Below, piece after piece: positions 61,396-64,000 of a stretch of 64,000 nt of DNA (the stretch's first letter is position 1; every line of letters begins with the position of its first letter). The notes beneath the pieces are model-generated. The model saw only the letters and a program-made list of their open reading frames with translations, ran no database searches and was not told the origin of the DNA. The stretch lies in the NCBI RefSeq assembly GCF_027604915.1, contig NZ_JAJAQC010000027.1:32631-96630 (forward strand), given 5' to 3'. The translations under genes and the position numbers were made by a program. Origin of the DNA: Streptomonospora mangrovi (GTDB lineage: Bacteria; Actinomycetota; Actinomycetes; Streptosporangiales; Streptosporangiaceae).

Positions 61396-62514
61396 GTGTC
61401 GGACAACACCGCGCATGACGAACCCGAACTCGTCCAGCTCTTGACCCCCGAGGGAGAGCTGCGGCACCACCCCGACTACCCGCTGGACCTCGGCGCCGAG
61501 GAGGTCCGCGGCCTCTACCGCGACCTCGTCCTGGTGCGCCGGGTCGACACCGAGGCCGTCGCCCTCCAGCGGCAGGGCGAACTCGGCCTGTGGGCGTCGC
61601 TGCTGGGCCAGGAGGCCGCCCAGATCGGCTCGGCCCGCGCGCTGCGCCCCCAGGACATGGCGTTCCCCTCCTACCGCGAACACGGCGTGGCCTGGGTGCG
61701 GGGGGTCGACCCCCGCGAGCTGCTGGGCATGTTCCGCGGCGTCACCAACGGCGGGTGGGACCCCGCCGAGCACGGCCTGCACCTCTACACCATCGTCATC
61801 GGCTCCCAGACCCTGCACGCCACCGGCTACGCCATGGGCGTCCAGCGCGACGGCGCCACCGGCGGCGACGACGGCACCGCGGTCATCGTCTACTTCGGCG
61901 ACGGCGCCACCAGCCAGGGCGACACCAACGAGGCGTTCAACTTCGCCGCCGTCAACAACGCCCCCGTGGTGTTCTTCTGCCAGAACAACCAGTGGGCCAT
62001 CTCCGAGCCGCTGGAGCGCCAGTCCCGGGTGCCGCTGTACCGGCGCGCCGCCGGGTTCGGGTTCCCGGGCGTGCGCGTCGACGGCAACGACGTCTTCGCC
62101 TCGCTGGCGGTGACCCGCCGCGCCCTCCAGCACGCCCGCGAGGGCCAGGGCCCGATGCTCATCGAGGCGTTCACCTACCGCATGGGCGCCCACACCACCA
62201 ACGACGACCCCACCCGCTACCGGGTGGCCGCCGAGCTGGAGGAGTGGAAGCGCAAGGACCCCATCCTGCGGCTGCGCGCCTACATGGCCGCCAACGGGGT
62301 GGCCGACGACGACTTCTTCGCCGCCGTGGACGCCGAGGCCGACAAGCTCGGCGAGCGCGTGCGCATCGAGTGCCGGGCGCTGCCCGACCCCGACCCGCTG
62401 GACATCTTCCACGAGGTCTACGCCGAACCCCATGCCCAACTCGACCTCCAGCGGGCCGAGTTCGCCGACTACCTGGCGTCCTTCGAGGACGCCGGCGCCG
62501 AGGGAGGCCGGTGA
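61396..62514 (+). CDS. pdhA: 2-oxoacid dehydrogenase E1 component, alpha subunit
   Basis: 372 residues. The thiamine-diphosphate motif runs from YFGDGATSQGD to CQNNQWAIS, and RMGAHTTNDDPTRYR is the phosphorylation-loop region. It decarboxylates pyruvate or a branched-chain 2-oxoacid. GTG at 61396 has GAGGAG 6 bases upstream. E1beta follows one base after the stop. Sequence and order alone do not separate pyruvate from branched-chain specificity (bkdA). Confidence 0.85.
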   Translation: MSDNTAHDEPELVQLLTPEGELRHHPDYPLDLGAEEVRGLYRDLVLVRRVDTEAVALQRQGELGLWASLLGQEAAQIGSARALRPQDMAFPSYREHGVAWVRGVDPRELLGMFRGVTNGGWDPAEHGLHLYTIVIGSQTLHATGYAMGVQRDGATGGDDGTAVIVYFGDGATSQGDTNEAFNFAAVNNAPVVFFCQNNQWAISEPLERQSRVPLYRRAAGFGFPGVRVDGNDVFASLAVTRRALQHAREGQGPMLIEAFTYRMGAHTTNDDPTRYRVAAELEEWKRKDPILRLRAYMAANGVADDDFFAAVDAEADKLGERVRIECRALPDPDPLDIFHEVYAEPHAQLDLQRAEFADYLASFEDAGAEGGR

Positions 62515-62515
62515 C

Positions 62516-63496
62516 ATGAGCGTCAACCTGACCATCGGAAAGGCCATCAACGCCGGCCTGCGCCGCGCCATGGAGGCCGACCCCAAGGTGCTCGTCATGG
62601 GCGAGGACGTCGGCAAGCTCGGCGGCGTCTTCCGCGTCACCGACCAGCTCTACAAGGACTTCGGCGCCGACCGGGTGATCGACACCCCGCTGGCGGAGTC
62701 GGGGATCGTGGGCACCGCGATCGGCCTGGCCATGCGCGGCTACCGCCCGGTGTGCGAGATCCAGTTCGACGGGTTCTTCTTCCCGGCCACCAACCAGACC
62801 TTCACCCAGCTCGCCAAGCTGCGGCGCCGCTCGGCGGGCGCGCTGGGCATGCCGGTCGTGCTGCGCATCCCCTACGGCGGCGGCATCGGCGCGGTGGAGC
62901 ACCACAGCGAGTCGCCCGAGGCGTACTTCGCCCACACCGCCGGGCTGCGGGTGATCACGGTGGCCAACGCCGTGGACGCCTACTGGATGATCCAGCAGGC
63001 CATCGCCTCGCCCGACCCCGTGGTGTTCTTCGAGCCCAAGCGGCGCTACTACGACAAGGCCGACGTCGACACCGACGCCGCGCTGGAGTCGGCCTACCCC
63101 ATGGGCGCGGCGCGGGTGGCCCGGCCGGGCACCGACGTCACGCTGCTGGCCTACGGCCCGATGGTCAAGACCGCGCTCCAGGCGGCCGAGGCCGACGACG
63201 ACCACTCCATCGAGGTCATCGACCTGCGCTCCATCTCGCCGGTGGACTACGACACCGTGACCGAGTCGGTGCGGCGCACCGGGCGGCTGGTGATCACGCA
63301 CGAGGCGCCGGTCAGCGGCGGTGTGGGCGCCGAGATCGCCGCGCGCGTCACGGAGTCGTGCTTCTACCACCTGGAGGCACCCGTCATCCGGGTCGGGGCG
63401 TTCGACACGCCCTACCCCCAGTCGCGGCTGGAGGAGCACTACCTCCCCGACCTCGACCGGGTTCTCGACGGCGTCGACCGCGCGTTCGCGTTCTGA
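62516..63496 (+). CDS. pdhB: 2-oxoacid dehydrogenase E1 component, beta subunit
   Basis: 326 residues. [36 protein letters not shown] and [21 protein letters not shown] are E1beta hallmarks; the C-terminal domain has [21 protein letters not shown] precedes the ATG. It pairs with E1alpha to form the alpha2beta2 enzyme. Confidence 0.9.
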   Translation: MSVNLTIGKAINAGLRRAMEADPKVLVMGEDVGKLGGVFRVTDQLYKDFGADRVIDTPLAESGIVGTAIGLAMRGYRPVCEIQFDGFFFPATNQTFTQLAKLRRRSAGALGMPVVLRIPYGGGIGAVEHHSESPEAYFAHTAGLRVITVANAVDAYWMIQQAIASPDPVVFFEPKRRYYDKADVDTDAALESAYPMGAARVARPGTDVTLLAYGPMVKTALQAAEADDDHSIEVIDLRSISPVDYDTVTESVRRTGRLVITHEAPVSGGVGAEIAARVTESCFYHLEAPVIRVGAFDTPYPQSRLEEHYLPDLDRVLDGVDRAFAF

Positions 63497-63513
63497 GGGG
63501 GCGGGGAGCACAC

Positions 63514-64000
63514 GTGAGCAAGGCAGACACAGCGCAAGCGAACACCGCGCAGTCGGGCGTGCGCCACTTCCGGCTGCCCGACGTCGGCGAGGGGCTCGTC
63601 GACGCCGAGATCCTCCAGTGGCACGTCAAGCCCGGCGACGAGGTCGCGGTCAACCAGGTGATCTGCGAGGTCGAGACCGCCAAGGCGGCCGTGGAGCTGC
63701 CCTGCCCGTGGGCGGGGACGGTGCGCGAGCTGCTGGTGCCCGAGGGGCGCACGGTGGACGTGGGCACGGCCATCATCAGCGTCGCCACCGGCGAGGATGA
63801 CGCCGACGCAGGCGCCGACACCGAGGTGCGCGAGAAGCCGCTGGTGGGCTACGGCGAGAAGGCGGCGTCCACCCAGCGGCGCCCGCGCCGGCGGCCCGGC
63901 GCGGCCCAGGGCGCGGGGGCGGCGCCGGCCGCCGCGAGCGGCCAGGCGCCTCCGGAGCCCGCCCCGGCTCCGGCACCGGCGGCCCCGGCCGCGCCCGCCC
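63514..64000 (+). CDS. Dihydrolipoamide acyltransferase E2, N-terminal fragment
   Basis: The first 162 residues; the gene runs off the right edge. A lipoyl domain (about 17-92) carries the lipoylated lysine K57 in VETAKAAVE, followed by a Pro/Ala-rich linker. The catalytic core is outside the window. GTG at 63514 has GGGGAG upstream and begins 17 bases after E1beta, completing the operon order E1alpha-E1beta-E2. Confidence 0.9.
   Translation, partial: MSKADTAQANTAQSGVRHFRLPDVGEGLVDAEILQWHVKPGDEVAVNQVICEVETAKAAVELPCPWAGTVRELLVPEGRTVDVGTAIISVATGEDDADAGADTEVREKPLVGYGEKAASTQRRPRRRPGAAQGAGAAPAAASGQAPPEPAPAPAPAAPAAPA

Noticed and set aside
1..64000. Mobile elements, CRISPR arrays, integrated phage and attachment sites
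   Set aside because: No transposase, integrase, direct-repeat array or terminal inverted repeats were seen; low-complexity tracts at 15055 and 19420 are GC-rich simple repeats, not CRISPR.

Overview
The window is high-GC, almost fully coding DNA from a filamentous actinomycete. The indications are third-position GC bias, many GTG and TTG starts, several leaderless promoters, a multi-repeat chaplin with a sortase signal, a 6C RNA, a PopR-type clpP operon and an iron box of actinobacterial type. The gene content would suit a member of the Nocardiopsaceae or a close relative, but that is inference and I cannot fix the genus from sequence alone. I see no phage, insertion sequence, CRISPR array, rRNA or tRNA; the window looks like chromosomal core with accessory genes scattered in it.

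Layout. 1-10 kb: the tail of a TauE/SafE permease, an HD-domain phosphohydrolase, a CoA-disulfide-reductase-like flavoprotein, a nucleotidyltransferase, a serine-less alpha/beta hydrolase next to a TetR gene, adenosine deaminase, a Tat-type CapA-like lipoprotein, and a CatR/catalase peroxide-defence pair. 10-20 kb: a cell-wall chaplin with four chaplin repeats and a long structured leader, a TetR/lipase/SDR unit with twin operators, a betaine-aldehyde-type dehydrogenase, a tendamistat-like small secreted protein, a class II aldolase behind an iron box, and a crcB pair. 20-27 kb: a class A penicillin-binding protein with a PASTA domain, clpP-clpP with a convergent popR-like gene, a 6C small RNA and the first of two SURF1 genes. 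27-33 kb: a membrane glycosyltransferase divergent from WbqC, PIG-L deacetylase and epimerase genes, probably a surface-glycan locus. 33-43 kb: DUF202 pair, thioredoxin, an XRE/SDR regulatory pair, a polymorphic toxin with candidate immunity gene, and hisG/hisE. 43-53 kb: a Clp N-domain protein with twin operators, a Vat-like plus Vgb-like pair resembling streptogramin A and B resistance with a short leader peptide, methyltransferase, acetyltransferase, small stress-type regulators, and the second SURF1. 53-64 kb: a Vms1/baeRF protein, the purL/purQ/purS group interrupted by two unrelated genes, a SigR-like sigma factor without rsrA, and the E1alpha/E1beta/E2 genes of a 2-oxoacid dehydrogenase running off the right edge.

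Themes. Oxidative and redox stress (CatR/KatA, CoADR-like, thioredoxin, SigR-like), proteolysis control (ClpP pair, PopR, Clp-N protein) and antibiotic tolerance (Vat/Vgb-like, nucleotidyltransferase) recur. The strongest candidates for something undescribed are the Vgb leader and Vat/Vgb pair, the toxin/immunity unit at 36.7-39.8 kb, the glycosyltransferase/WbqC/PIG-L/epimerase locus, the four-repeat chaplin with mutually exclusive leader hairpins, and the tendamistat relative that lacks the Trp-Arg-Tyr inhibitory triad. Family assignments come from motif recognition; no database search was run.
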